A stretch of 64,000 nt of DNA from Syntrophaceae bacterium UBA1163 (GCA_002311635.1 DBZJ01000100.1:1-64000); one strand, 5' to 3'. Shown: positions 51,498 through 61,727, numbered from the stretch's first letter. The notes: generated by a model from the sequence alone, not told the origin. Translations and numbers: made by a program.

Positions 51498-52970
51498 ATG
51501 CATTTCAGAAGTCTTCGATTTAAACTTACCCTTTGGTATGTCTTGATATTAGGAGTTTTATTAGTCTCCTTTAGTACTTTTTTATATTTCACCCTCTCAA
51601 AAAGTCTTCATCGAGATGTGGATAGTAAATTGAGGTCTCTTGCTGAATTCATCGCCTCGGAATCGTCGTCTCCCTTATCGAAATTTGGCTTCGGAAATAT
51701 TGACCAAGCCCTTGAAACGTCCATGAACCTAAAACCGATTGGCAAATTCATTCAGGTCTTGGATGAATCGGGAAATGTTGGCCGGAAGTCTGATAATCTA
51801 AAAAATGTTCAACTCCCAATCAGTTTAAGTACGCTGAAGAATGCTTCCGAGGGTTTGATCACCTTTGAAACGAATCGTTCTATTGGAAACACTCCCTTGC
51901 GAATTATCACCTTCCCTGTGGTTGAAAATGGTCGCGTTACTAAAATTGTCCAAATCGCCTCTTCTTTGGAGGAGGTCGAGGATGCCCTTAACACCCTGTT
52001 TATCATCTTAATGATCACAGTCCCTTTAGCCCTCCTGGTGGCCATTCTGGGGGGACAATTTCTCGCCCATAAGGCATTGAAGCCTGTTGATGACATCACC
52101 CAAACGGTTCGAATGATCACCTCCCAAAATTTAAGCCAACGGATTAGTCCTCCCAAAGTGAAGGATGAAATATCGAGATTGATTGAGACCTTCAATGAGA
52201 TGATCTCCCGGCTTGATCAATCCTTCCGACAAATGAAGCAGTTCAGCTCCGACGCTTCGCATGAACTAAAAACTCCTTTAACCATTCTTAAAGGAGAAGC
52301 CGAGGTGATGCTTCGAAAGGAAAGGTCCTCCCAAGAATATCAGCAAACCTTGAAGAGCAACTTGGAAGAAATTAATCGCATGTCACAAATTGTTGAAGAT
52401 CTCTTGCTTCTTTCAAAAGCGGATACCGGGGAAATAAGGTTGAATAAGGAAGATATTAATCTGACGGAGATCCTCACCGACGTTGCCGCTCAAATGGATC
52501 TATTAGCGAAATCCAAGAGACTCCGCCTATCCACATCGAATCATCAGCAGAGTATTTATATTTTTGCGGATGCTTTGCGGATGAGAGAATTGCTTATAAA
52601 TTTAATTGAAAATGGGATTAAATATACTGAAGAAGGAGGTTCTATACATATCACCCTCCAGGAAGAATACCCAGCCCCTGTGAGAAACCAATCGGATCGG
52701 CTAGAAGGAGAGAGGGGAAAGTTTGTTAGAATCATCGTATCGGATACTGGAATTGGAATTGCCAAGGAGGACCAGGAAAAGATATTTAACCGTTTCTTTC
52801 GAGTGGATAAAGCTCGGTCACGAGAGCAAGGAGGAAGCGGCCTTGGCCTTAGCATTTGCAAATGGATCGTCGAGGCTCATCAAGGTGAAATCCAGGTGGA
52901 AAGCGAATTGGGAAAAGGAAGTTCTTTTATCGTCAAATTGCCCCTCTCTCCCCCTCGAATGATGAATTGA
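51498..52970 (+). CDS. Sensor histidine kinase, CusS-like
   Basis: A 490-residue kinase with two membrane segments (about 10-32 and 165-188) around a periplasmic sensor of about 130 residues. A HAMP domain and the HisKA box SSDASHELKTPLTIL with the phosphorylated His follow. The HATPase_c domain has SDTGIGI and GGSGLGLSI. The ATG abuts the regulator stop, so they are co-translated. The pair lies between two copies of a 100-bp direct repeat. Confidence 0.88.
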   Translation: MHFRSLRFKLTLWYVLILGVLLVSFSTFLYFTLSKSLHRDVDSKLRSLAEFIASESSSPLSKFGFGNIDQALETSMNLKPIGKFIQVLDESGNVGRKSDNLKNVQLPISLSTLKNASEGLITFETNRSIGNTPLRIITFPVVENGRVTKIVQIASSLEEVEDALNTLFIILMITVPLALLVAILGGQFLAHKALKPVDDITQTVRMITSQNLSQRISPPKVKDEISRLIETFNEMISRLDQSFRQMKQFSSDASHELKTPLTILKGEAEVMLRKERSSQEYQQTLKSNLEEINRMSQIVEDLLLLSKADTGEIRLNKEDINLTEILTDVAAQMDLLAKSKRLRLSTSNHQQSIYIFADALRMRELLINLIENGIKYTEEGGSIHITLQEEYPAPVRNQSDRLEGERGKFVRIIVSDTGIGIAKEDQEKIFNRFFRVDKARSREQGGSGLGLSICKWIVEAHQGEIQVESELGKGSSFIVKLPLSPPRMMN

Positions 52971-53051
52971 AATCCGCCTTTGGACCCCCACACGGCCAGG
53001 GTTCATTCCCCTCCCGGAAAAATTCTTTTACATCCCCTAAGCGATGGTCTC

Positions 53052-53145
53052 GGTTACGAGGCCCATTTCGTAAAATGAACCATGGACCATAAACCGAAGA
53101 GATAATGCATTATTCGTCGTTTATCGTTTAATGCTCATCGTCCCT
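53052..53145. repeat. About 100-bp dispersed repeat, copy 2
   Basis: It matches copy 1 at 49001-49109 from GGTTACGAGG to the 27-base end (53119-53145). It lies in the gene-free stretch 52971-53481, which otherwise holds a GC-rich patch (about 53225-53250) and the pilB promoter. Confidence 0.7.
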
Positions 53146-53387
53146 AAATATCACGGGTGCCTTTACCCCCGCCGCTCGACGTAACCTGTTTTCTGCAAAA
53201 TTTTACATGAGGAGTTCGTTATCCCCGCCCTCTCCCCTGGCGGGGTCAGGGATTATCGAGTTATTTTCTAAATAATATCGGTTAATTATTAGCCAATTGT
53301 ACCATTTTTTTGCACTATTTTGTAAGAAGAGGGATGTAAAAAATTACTAAACTTCTTAGAATTCCAACAATTAGAAATAGGCAAAAA

Positions 53388-53404
53388 TTGGCACTCATTT
53401 TGCT
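53388..53404 (+). promoter_or_regulatory. Sigma-54 promoter of the pilBTCSR block
   Basis: The sequence is TTGGCACTCATTTTGCT: a consensus -24 half, 10 bases between GG and GC, and a consensus -12 half (TTTTGCT). Predicted start is near 53415, leaving a leader of about 67 bases before the pilB start. A TTGACA at 53420 with a weak -10 is a possible but less convincing alternative. Confidence 0.85.
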
Positions 53405-53481
53405 ATAGGTACTTTACTCTTGACAAAAATTTATCTTTTTGAATATTGTAAACTATTCTGGAAACTTAAGAGGAGGCAAGA

Positions 53482-55278
53482 TTGACAGAGCGCTTAGGTG
53501 AACTTCTCATAAAGCGAAATTATATCACCCCCGACCAACTCAAGAGGGCGTCAGACGAGCAGAAATTAAAGGGGGGCCGCTTAGAATCGAACCTGGTCAG
53601 ATTGGGGTATATTAAGGAGGACGAATTATTATCTTTCCTCAGCGCCCAATATAGAGTTCCTTCTGTCAAGATTTCAAAAATGGAAATCAATCCAACTGTG
53701 ATCAAATTAATTCCTTCCAGCCTTTCAAAAAAGTATTTCATCATCCCCATCAACAGAATGGGCCCTAAATTGACCCTGGCGATGGCCGATCCCAGCAATA
53801 TTGTGGTGATCGATGAAATTAAATTTATGACCGGCTTCAATGTCGAGCCCGTCGTGGCCTCGGAGACGGAGATTATCGATGCGATAAAGAAATATTACGG
53901 AGGGGGCGGAAACGTCGCGGGATTGGGAAGCATTTCTTTCGAGGCGAAAGATTATGATCTCAACGATGCAAAGGACGACGCCCTGGGTGACGGCATCTCG
54001 CTTGATGACGACGTGGTTGATGTGGATGATTTTGATAAACTGGTTCATGGAGCAGTGGATAATGTCGAAGTTGTCGATAGTCAAAATCTTGAGAATTCCA
54101 TGGATATGGAGGGTCCGATCATTAAGATCGTCAATGGAATTCTGATCAAAGCCATTAAATTGGGGGCGAGCGATATCCATTTTGAGCCTTACGAGAGGAC
54201 TTTCCGAGTAAGGTATCGAATCGACGGCGTGTTGAGGCGGGATATGTCGCTTCCCATCCAAATCAAAAATGCGATGACCTCACGCTTAAAAATCATGGCG
54301 AAATTAGACATTGCTGAAAAACGACTCCCACAGGACGGAAGAATTAAGTTACGGACGGGAAAAGGAAGGGAAATGGACTTTCGTGTCTCTGCCATCCCTA
54401 CCCTTTTTGGGGAAAAGCTTGTCCTTCGTTTATTAGATAAATCGGCGCTGCAATTGGACATGACAAAACTGGGATTTGAAGAATCTTCCCTGGCTGATTT
54501 AAAGGCTGCGATCCACAAACCCGTTGGAATGATCCTGGTGACCGGACCAACCGGAAGCGGAAAGACGACCACCCTCTATTCTGCCTTATCGGAATTAAAC
54601 AAAGAGACCGATAATATTATCACGGCAGAAGATCCCATCGAATATAATTTTATGGGAATCAATCAGGTCCAGATGCATGAAGAAATTGGGCTCACCTTCG
54701 CCTCTGCCCTGCGTTCCTTCCTCCGTCAAGACCCTGACATCATCATGGTCGGCGAGATTCGAGATTTCGAAACCGCTCAGATCGCGGTTCAAGCCGCGTT
54801 AACCGGGCATCTCGTCCTCAGTACCGTTCACACCAATGACGCCCCAGGGACGATCAATAGACTAATTGATATGGGAATCGAACCGTTTTTAATTTCCTCA
54901 GCCGTCGTATTAATTCTGGCCCAGCGGTTAATTAGAAAAATCTGTATGGATTGCAGAGAACCCGTCAAGGTTCACCCTCAACTCTTAATCGATTTAGGAA
55001 TTCCGCCTGATGAAGTGAAATCCATCCAGGTCTATAAAGGGAAAGGGTGCTCCATCTGCAATAATACCGGATACAAGGGCAGACTCGGTCTTTACGAAGT
55101 GATGCCTATGAAGGAGGAGGTTAAGGAGCTTGTCTTATCGCGGGCTTCCAACTCTGAAATTAAGAAGGAAGCCATCCGATTAGGAATGAAAACGTTAAGG
55201 CAAAGTGGAGTCACGAAGATTAAGGACGGGTTGACGACGATTGAGGAAGTCCTTCGGTCAACGATCGAGGACCGATAA
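53482..55278 (+). CDS. pilB: Type IV pilus assembly ATPase
   Basis: A 598-residue GspE/PilB ATPase that powers pilus extension from the cytoplasm. The N-terminal MshEN-like module (1-140) is followed by an Asp-rich linker (about 155-205). The motor has Walker A GPTGSGKT (355-362), an Asp box near AEDPIEY, Walker B IIMVGEIRD and a His box near VHTNDAP. Two Cys pairs (CMDC and CSIC) form the usual zinc site. The start is TTG with AGGAGG six bases before it. It has a sigma-54 promoter and leads the pilBTCSR set. Confidence 0.93.
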   Translation: MTERLGELLIKRNYITPDQLKRASDEQKLKGGRLESNLVRLGYIKEDELLSFLSAQYRVPSVKISKMEINPTVIKLIPSSLSKKYFIIPINRMGPKLTLAMADPSNIVVIDEIKFMTGFNVEPVVASETEIIDAIKKYYGGGGNVAGLGSISFEAKDYDLNDAKDDALGDGISLDDDVVDVDDFDKLVHGAVDNVEVVDSQNLENSMDMEGPIIKIVNGILIKAIKLGASDIHFEPYERTFRVRYRIDGVLRRDMSLPIQIKNAMTSRLKIMAKLDIAEKRLPQDGRIKLRTGKGREMDFRVSAIPTLFGEKLVLRLLDKSALQLDMTKLGFEESSLADLKAAIHKPVGMILVTGPTGSGKTTTLYSALSELNKETDNIITAEDPIEYNFMGINQVQMHEEIGLTFASALRSFLRQDPDIIMVGEIRDFETAQIAVQAALTGHLVLSTVHTNDAPGTINRLIDMGIEPFLISSAVVLILAQRLIRKICMDCREPVKVHPQLLIDLGIPPDEVKSIQVYKGKGCSICNNTGYKGRLGLYEVMPMKEEVKELVLSRASNSEIKKEAIRLGMKTLRQSGVTKIKDGLTTIEEVLRSTIEDR

Positions 55279-55309
55279 GCCGTCAGACGGAATATTGGGG
55301 GAAAGGAAT

Positions 55310-56416
55310 ATGATAGAACTACAAAGATTACTTGAAATCGTCATTGAAAAAAAGGCCTCGGATTTACACATCACCACTGGGGCTGCTCCTCAATTCCGGA
55401 TTGACGGAAAGCTGGGGAGCTTCGATGATACCTTCCTGACAGCAACCGATACGAAAAGACTCTGTTATAGCGTGTTGACCGATGCGCAGCGCCATAAGTT
55501 TGAGGAGGAGTGGGAATTAGACTTCTCATTCGGAATTAAAGGATTGAGTCGATTCAGAGGGAATGTCTATATGCAGCGGGGTGCCGTGGCGGGAGCCTTT
55601 CGGGCCATTTCTTTCGACATCCTCAATTTTTCTGATCTTGGAATTCCCGCCCTTGTCAATGAGCTGCTTAAGAAACCCAAAGGCCTTGTCTTGGTGACCG
55701 GTCCAACGGGAACCGGAAAATCAACGACCTTAGCCGCCATGATTGACAAGATCAACGATGAAAAAAACTCCCATATCGTGACCATCGAAGATCCGATCGA
55801 ATATCTTCACCGTCATAAGTCATGCATTGTCAATCAAAGAGAGGTAAACCAAGATACAAAGAGTTTTACCGCTGCCCTTCGACACATCCTACGGCAGGAC
55901 CCGGATATTATCCTCATCGGCGAAATGAGGGACCTGGAAACGATTGAGGCAGCCCTCATCTGTGCAGAGACTGGCCATTTGACATTTGCCACCCTGCATA
56001 CGAATTCCTGCGTGGAAACGATCAATCGTATCATCGATGTGTTTCCTCCTTATCAACAAACTCAAATACGGACACAACTCTCTTTCGTCTTAGAAGGGGT
56101 GTTAGCCCAACAACTTATTCCAAGGATAGGGGGCAAGGGGCGTGCCTTAGCGATGGAGGTGATGATTCCGAACCCCGCAATTCGAAACCTTATTCGGGAA
56201 GATAAAATTCAACAGATCTATTCGTCCATGCAAGTTGGGCAGTCAAAATTCGGGATGCAAACGATGAACCAGGCGCTCTTTTCGCTTGTGGAACACCGTA
56301 TCATCTCTCTGGAGGATGCCATGGAGCGAAGCCATAATCCTGATGAATTCCGGCAGATGCTTTCCAGTTCCGGCACGACCATGCTGAAGAAGGAGAGACC
56401 GGCGAGAACTGCTTAA
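55310..56416 (+). CDS. pilT: Pilus retraction ATPase
   Basis: A 368-residue ATPase that drives pilus retraction. Walker A GPTGTGKS is at 131-138. Walker B is IILIGEMRD. The C-terminal AIRNLIRE motif, required for retraction in PilT, is intact. The open frame extends back to 55241 over the pilB end, but the ATG at 55310 with a GGAAAGGA site gives the standard start. Twitching motility is therefore likely. Confidence 0.92.
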   Translation: MIELQRLLEIVIEKKASDLHITTGAAPQFRIDGKLGSFDDTFLTATDTKRLCYSVLTDAQRHKFEEEWELDFSFGIKGLSRFRGNVYMQRGAVAGAFRAISFDILNFSDLGIPALVNELLKKPKGLVLVTGPTGTGKSTTLAAMIDKINDEKNSHIVTIEDPIEYLHRHKSCIVNQREVNQDTKSFTAALRHILRQDPDIILIGEMRDLETIEAALICAETGHLTFATLHTNSCVETINRIIDVFPPYQQTQIRTQLSFVLEGVLAQQLIPRIGGKGRALAMEVMIPNPAIRNLIREDKIQQIYSSMQVGQSKFGMQTMNQALFSLVEHRIISLEDAMERSHNPDEFRQMLSSSGTTMLKKERPARTA

Positions 56417-56669
56417 TTCCTCTTTAGAATTAGGTCCGATACGCTTATGGCGAACCAAAAACCTGTTTCGTTAAAAAGAAGGCAGTCTTTATCAGAGTCG
56501 AAGCTTGTCGGGGTTCATCGATGAAGACAGCGTTTTTCGGTTTCTTTCCCCGGTTTCCCGTGTTCGGGTCTATTCGACTTGTATCGATACGAGTTTCGCC
56601 AATCATAAACGCCGATTCCTTACTTTGCTGTGAGAAGAACTCTTATCTCTAAAACAAGGGAGACGCATT

Positions 56670-57875
56670 ATGCCAGTTTATAAATGGGAAGGAAAGACAG
56701 CCAAGGGAGCCGTCAAAAAGGGAGAGATGGAAGGTCCCAGTGAGGCGGCTGTTCGAATCCATCTTCGACAACAGAACGTCATCCCCACCAAAATCAGTTC
56801 CAAGGGAAAAGAGATCCACATTCCTTCACCTTTCAAGAAGAAAGTGAAACAGAAATCAGTTGCTATTTTTACACGGCAACTGGCTACTATGATCGACGCG
56901 GGATTACCCCTAGTTCAATCCTTGGAAATTCTTTCCTCCCAGCAAGAAACCAAAACCTTCAAAGACGTCCTCCGGGGGATTAAAGAAGATGTGGAAGGAG
57001 GTTCTACCTTTGCAGGAGCCCTTAAGAAGCATCCCGCGACCTTCAATGACCTGTATACGAACCTCGTCGTTGCAGGTGAAGAAGGAGGAATTTTGGACAA
57101 TATTTTGAACCGCCTTGCGAGCTACATAGAAAAGTCAGAGGCTCTTAAGAAGAAGGTAAAATCAGCGCTCGTGTATCCAGCGACCATTATAGCCGTGGCT
57201 GTTATTGTCGTGATGATATTAATGATCTTCGTCATCCCCGTTTTTGAAACGATGTTTAAATCGGCTGGGAATGCCTTACCCCTTCCCACGCTCATCGTCG
57301 TCACGTTAAGTAAAATGATCAAGAAATACATACTCATCGTTATCCCGGCCCTGATTCTTTTCTTCTATCTGTTTAAAAAATACTATCAAACACAAAGCGG
57401 AAAGTCCGTCATTGACCGTGTCCTTTTAAAATTGCCCGTATTTGGACTATTGCTCAGAAAGATTGCTGTGGCTCGGTTCTCTCGCACTCTGGGAACTCTC
57501 GTCAGTAGCGGGGTCCCTATCTTAGACGGGCTAACGATTGTTTCAAGAACCGCGGGGAACAAGACCATCGAGACCGCCATCCTCAATGCGCGGGCCAGCA
57601 TCCGGGAAGGTGAGACCATTGCAGAACCGTTGGGCCGGAGTAATATCTTTCCTCCCATGGTCATCCAAATGATCTCGGTTGGAGAATCTACCGGTGCCTT
57701 GGATTCCATGTTGTCTAAAATTGCAGAGTTCTATGAGGAGGAAGTCGATGTGGCTGTGTCCAATTTGACCTCTCTTCTCGAACCGCTTCTGATGTGTTTT
57801 TTAGGAGTCGTGATCGGGGGCGTTGTGATCGCCATGTATCTCCCCATTTTCAATATGGCCTCCGCGGTGGGCTAA
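56670..57875 (+). CDS. pilC: Type IV pilus inner-membrane platform protein
   Basis: A 401-residue GspF/PilC protein. Two homologous T2SSF domains (about 67-190 and 270-392) begin FTRQLATMIDAGLPLVQSL and FSRTLGTLVSSGVPILDGL. Three to four membrane segments follow the usual pattern. It couples the PilB/PilT motors to pilin movement. The 253 bases upstream contain no gene. Normal length and order. Confidence 0.92.
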   Translation: MPVYKWEGKTAKGAVKKGEMEGPSEAAVRIHLRQQNVIPTKISSKGKEIHIPSPFKKKVKQKSVAIFTRQLATMIDAGLPLVQSLEILSSQQETKTFKDVLRGIKEDVEGGSTFAGALKKHPATFNDLYTNLVVAGEEGGILDNILNRLASYIEKSEALKKKVKSALVYPATIIAVAVIVVMILMIFVIPVFETMFKSAGNALPLPTLIVVTLSKMIKKYILIVIPALILFFYLFKKYYQTQSGKSVIDRVLLKLPVFGLLLRKIAVARFSRTLGTLVSSGVPILDGLTIVSRTAGNKTIETAILNARASIREGETIAEPLGRSNIFPPMVIQMISVGESTGALDSMLSKIAEFYEEEVDVAVSNLTSLLEPLLMCFLGVVIGGVVIAMYLPIFNMASAVG

Positions 57876-57903
57876 ATCTCATCCTGTTAGATGGTGGCAT
57901 TGA

Positions 57904-59613
57904 ATGGACACGCGTTCAACCCCTTCACTCGATACACACCCCAAAATGTTAAAAAATGTGAAGGGGTTGATGTTGGGTCGTGTCATCATCCTCACCCTTC
58001 TTCTCACCATCACCTTGCTTTTCCAAGTTTCTAAAAAACAATTTTTTTTCATCCCTTTGACCAACAATCTTTATTATTTTATAGGTATCTTTTACCTGGT
58101 GACGATCGTTTACGCACTTCTTTTGACAAGAATTGGAGACCCCTACCGATTTGCATTTTTCCAAATTGTCATCGATCACTTTTTTATCACCGGCTTGATC
58201 TATTTTACCGGGGGGAAAGGAAGCTTCTTCCCCGTTACGTATATTTTCTCGATCATTGCAAGCAGCACGATTTTTTATAAGCGGGGGGCTCTCTTGTCAG
58301 CCTCCCTCTCCTCGCTCCTTTACGGTCTTCTCCTGTTGCTCCAACTTCACGAATGGATCAATCCATTAGGCGCCTCTTCGATTTACGACGCCAGTCAAAT
58401 CTTCTATTCGTTGATCACTTACATGGCTGCTTTTTATATTGTGGCCTTCCTGAGCGGCGCCATATCAGAAGAATTGAAGAAGAAGAAAAAGGAGCTCCTC
58501 CAGAAGCAGGTAGATTACAATCAATTAGAGGCGTTCAATCAAAATATTATTCAGAGTCTGGACAGCGGTCTTCTGACAATCGACCTCAACGGAAACATCA
58601 ATTTTATGAATCGAACTGCTGAAAGAATTTTAAGCCGGGACGGAGAATCCCTGAGTGATACTTCCATTTATGACTTGTTCCCAAAAATTTCTAAGGTGGT
58701 CGAACAACTTAAGAGGAAAGTCCCGGAGTCCTCCTCTGACTACCAACGTTATGAAACTCTCCTGACGAATCATGACCGGAGAAAAATTTATCTTGGATTT
58801 TCCATCTCTCCTTTGACTGACCCAGAGGGATCGCTGATCGGCCATACCCTGATCTTCCAGGACATTACAAAATTCAAAGAGATGGAAGAACAGATGAAAC
58901 GAGTGGACAAGATGGCAGCTGTCGGGGCGCTCGCAGCGGGGATGGCACACGAAATCAGAAACCCCTTGGCATCCTTGAGCGGATCCATTCAAATGCTAAA
59001 AAGCGAGCTCACGCTGGATGACTCCCAACAGCATCTTATGGAGATCACCTTGAGGGAATCGGAGAGACTGAATGCCCTGATCACAGACTTTCTGCTCTTT
59101 GCACAACCTCCTCAAAGCCATAAAATCCTCTACCCGATCGGAAGGGTTCTTGAAGAAACCCTTGACCTGCTCATCCGTTCCCCTTCCTTTCGTGACGGGA
59201 TCCAAGTCCTGCGGCCCACCCGCCAAGAAGAGATACGGGTACGGATCGACCCCGACCAGATGAAACAAGTTTTTTGGAACCTTTTCATTAATGCCGCCCA
59301 GTCGATGTCCGACGGAGGAAAGATTCAGGTTCACTTAAGCAAAGGGGATGCTCTGGGGGGCACGAACCTTTCTCTCTCATCCCAGGTGAGAGAGAAGGCA
59401 TGGGTAAGGATTACCATCACCGATTCTGGAAATGGGATTGCTCCGGAGGAGAAGGAAAAAATCTTTGAGCCTTTTTTTACGACCAAGGAAAGCGGAACGG
59501 GATTGGGTCTTTCGATCGTCCATAAAATCATCGAGAACCATGAAGGCTTGATCAAGGTGGATAGTGAATTGGGCAGAGGGTCTACCTTTACCGTTTTTCT
59601 CCCTGCCGAATAA
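57904..59613 (+). CDS. pilS: Sensor histidine kinase of the pilus system
   Basis: A 569-residue kinase with about six membrane segments (roughly 25-190), the hallmark of PilS, which senses pilin level in the membrane in other species. A PAS domain (about 210-320) is followed by HisKA AHEIRNPLA with His349 and HATPase_c with TDSGNGI and GTGLGLSI. It is paired with pilR 15 bases downstream. It probably controls pilA through the sigma-54 promoter at 35778-35794. Confidence 0.9.
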   Translation: MDTRSTPSLDTHPKMLKNVKGLMLGRVIILTLLLTITLLFQVSKKQFFFIPLTNNLYYFIGIFYLVTIVYALLLTRIGDPYRFAFFQIVIDHFFITGLIYFTGGKGSFFPVTYIFSIIASSTIFYKRGALLSASLSSLLYGLLLLLQLHEWINPLGASSIYDASQIFYSLITYMAAFYIVAFLSGAISEELKKKKKELLQKQVDYNQLEAFNQNIIQSLDSGLLTIDLNGNINFMNRTAERILSRDGESLSDTSIYDLFPKISKVVEQLKRKVPESSSDYQRYETLLTNHDRRKIYLGFSISPLTDPEGSLIGHTLIFQDITKFKEMEEQMKRVDKMAAVGALAAGMAHEIRNPLASLSGSIQMLKSELTLDDSQQHLMEITLRESERLNALITDFLLFAQPPQSHKILYPIGRVLEETLDLLIRSPSFRDGIQVLRPTRQEEIRVRIDPDQMKQVFWNLFINAAQSMSDGGKIQVHLSKGDALGGTNLSLSSQVREKAWVRITITDSGNGIAPEEKEKIFEPFFTTKESGTGLGLSIVHKIIENHEGLIKVDSELGRGSTFTVFLPAE

Positions 59614-59628
59614 AAAGAGGAAACCAGA

Positions 59629-61029
59629 ATGATCAAGGACAAAATATTAGTGGCGGATGATGAACAAAGCATGAGGGAATTCTTAGACATCATGCTAAAA
59701 AAGGAAGGGTACAAAGTTTCACTTGCCTCGAATGGAGAAGAAGTTGCCAAACTGGTCGAAAATGATCTTTTTGACTTGGTCTTGCTCGATATCCGGATGC
59801 CGAAGCTGGATGGAATCTCTGCGCTCAAAAAGATTAAAGCCAACGCCCCGGAAACCGTCGTGATCATGATCACCGCTTATGCTTCTGCGGATACGGCCAT
59901 CAAGGCGATGAAAGAAGGGGCGTATGATTACATCACGAAACCCTTCAAGGTCGAAGAGATCAAATTGATCATCAAGAATGCACTGGAAAAGAAGAATCTC
60001 CAGAAGGAGAACATTCTTTTAAAACAGGTGGTCAGAGACCGCTTTCATTTTGGGAATATCATCGGCCAAAGCCCTAAGATGGCGGCGTTGTATGATCTTT
60101 TGGAGAAGGTATCTCCTACCAAAACAAATATTTTGATTACCGGGGAAAGTGGAACGGGCAAAGAATTGGTGGCGAAGGCGATCCATTATAATAGCCCCCG
60201 GAAGGAGAAACCTTTCGTGACGCTAAATTGTGGCGCCATCCCGGAATCCCTCATCGAAAGCGAACTCTTTGGCCACATGAAAGGGGCGTTCACCGATGCC
60301 ATTGCTACCAAAAAGGGATTGTTCGAAGTAGCTGACGAAGGGACGATCTTTTTGGACGAGATCAGCGAATTGCCTCTCCTCATGCAGGTGAAATTGCTAC
60401 GAGTTTTGCAGGATAAGGAATTTAAGAGAGTGGGCGGGACAGAAGACATTCGGGTGGATGTCCGAATTATCGCTGCTACAAATAAAGATCTCGAAGAGGC
60501 CGTGAAAGAAAAACGTTTTCGGGAAGACTTATTCTACCGGCTCAATGTGATTCAGATCAAACTCCCCCCGTTAAGGGACCGGAAAGAAGACATCCAGATC
60601 CTGGCTAACCATTTTCTGAAAAAGTATTCTCAAGAATTAAGTAAAGCCATTTCGAAGATCTCTCCGGAGGCACTTCAAATCTTACTGAATTATGACTATC
60701 CAGGCAATGTGAGAGAACTCCAAAATATTATCGAAAGAGCGGTGGCTCTCGAGGGTAGTCAAGAACTTACCCCGCACAATCTGCGATCCTATTTAAGCGA
60801 ACAGCCGCTTCTGAAAAAAGGACCGGTTGACATCGAAATCCCAAATGAAGGAATCGACCTTGAAAAGATGGTCGAGGATCTTGAAAGGAGTCTACTGCTG
60901 AAAGCGTTAGATAGAACGAAGGGGATAAAAAAGAAGGCGGCGGAACTTCTCCATATCAATTTCCGCTCGATGCGCTACCGTTTGGAAAAATACGGCTTGA
61001 ATCACGAGGCGGATTCTGAGCTGGGTTGA
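59629..61029 (+). CDS. pilR: Sigma-54-dependent pilus regulator
   Basis: A 466-residue NtrC-type activator. The receiver has Asp54. The AAA+ domain has Walker A GESGTGKE (172-179), the GAFTDA loop (219-224) and Walker B IFLDE. A C-terminal Fis-type helix-turn-helix follows (about 425-462). It is closely related in layout to the 12712-14088 regulator. It is the expected activator of the three sigma-54 promoters. It ends 23 bases from phoU, convergent. Confidence 0.92.
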   Translation: MIKDKILVADDEQSMREFLDIMLKKEGYKVSLASNGEEVAKLVENDLFDLVLLDIRMPKLDGISALKKIKANAPETVVIMITAYASADTAIKAMKEGAYDYITKPFKVEEIKLIIKNALEKKNLQKENILLKQVVRDRFHFGNIIGQSPKMAALYDLLEKVSPTKTNILITGESGTGKELVAKAIHYNSPRKEKPFVTLNCGAIPESLIESELFGHMKGAFTDAIATKKGLFEVADEGTIFLDEISELPLLMQVKLLRVLQDKEFKRVGGTEDIRVDVRIIAATNKDLEEAVKEKRFREDLFYRLNVIQIKLPPLRDRKEDIQILANHFLKKYSQELSKAISKISPEALQILLNYDYPGNVRELQNIIERAVALEGSQELTPHNLRSYLSEQPLLKKGPVDIEIPNEGIDLEKMVEDLERSLLLKALDRTKGIKKKAAELLHINFRSMRYRLEKYGLNHEADSELG

Positions 61030-61052
61030 AGGGGTACCCCATTGCCTGTTGG

Positions 61053-61727
61053 CTAGTACTTCGAAGCCCCTATTTCCTCCATCCTTCCTGTTACCGTGAA
61101 GACCACGCGCTCGCAGATATTCGTAGCGCGGTCCGCCGCACGCTCGAGGTTGTGGGCTACCCATATGAGCCGGGTGGCACGGTTCGTCGTCTTGGGATCG
61201 ACCATCATGAAGGTCAGAAGCTCCCGAAAGACCTGGTCGTAAAGACCGTCCACGACAGTATCCATGCTGACGACCCGCATCGCCAATTCCACATCTCGCC
61301 TGGCGAAAGAATGGATGCTGTTATTAATCATCTCAATCGTTATCTCCCCCATCCGCGGGATATCAATCAACGGCTTCAGGGGCGGCTCGTCGCCAACCAT
61401 AATGACAATCTTGGCAATGCCATCGGCGTAGTCGCCGATTCGTTCCAACTCTATGATGATGTTGAGAACGGCTACGATAATGCGCAGGTCGCTCGCCATA
61501 GGCTGCTGGGTGGCGATGAGTCCGATGCATTTGTCTTCAATGCTGTACCGCTGCTTGTCAACCTGGTCGTCGTCGGCAATGATTTGGTGAGCCAGAGTTA
61601 AATCCCGCTTTTTTAAGGCTTCGATAGCACGGTCTATCGCTTTGGCCACCATGTCGCCCATCGCGAGTACATCCTCTTCGACCTCCTGCAATTGTTTATG
61701 AAAAGTTGTTCTTGTTTCCATGGCCAT
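61053..61727 (-). CDS. phoU: Phosphate-uptake regulator PhoU
   Basis: A 224-residue all-helical protein with two PhoU repeats, each with an E/DxxxD metal-binding pattern (IELERIGDYADGIA and NLERAADRATNI). It dampens phosphate-starvation signalling and transport. Here it sits with a PiT transporter and a DUF47 protein instead of the Pst ABC system, so it probably acts with these. No Pho box was identified. Confidence 0.9.
   Translation of the reverse strand: MAMETRTTFHKQLQEVEEDVLAMGDMVAKAIDRAIEALKKRDLTLAHQIIADDDQVDKQRYSIEDKCIGLIATQQPMASDLRIIVAVLNIIIELERIGDYADGIAKIVIMVGDEPPLKPLIDIPRMGEITIEMINNSIHSFARRDVELAMRVVSMDTVVDGLYDQVFRELLTFMMVDPKTTNRATRLIWVAHNLERAADRATNICERVVFTVTGRMEEIGASKY

Noticed and set aside
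53420-53449. A sigma-70 promoter (TTGACA, then TATTGT after 18 bp) for pilB
   Set aside because: The -10 is weak and the consensus sigma-54 element sits directly upstream, so it is kept only as an alternative.
54189-54572. Long antisense frames inside pilB and other pilus genes
   Set aside because: They are shadows of strongly coding frames with conserved motifs; none has a ribosome-binding site or a domain.
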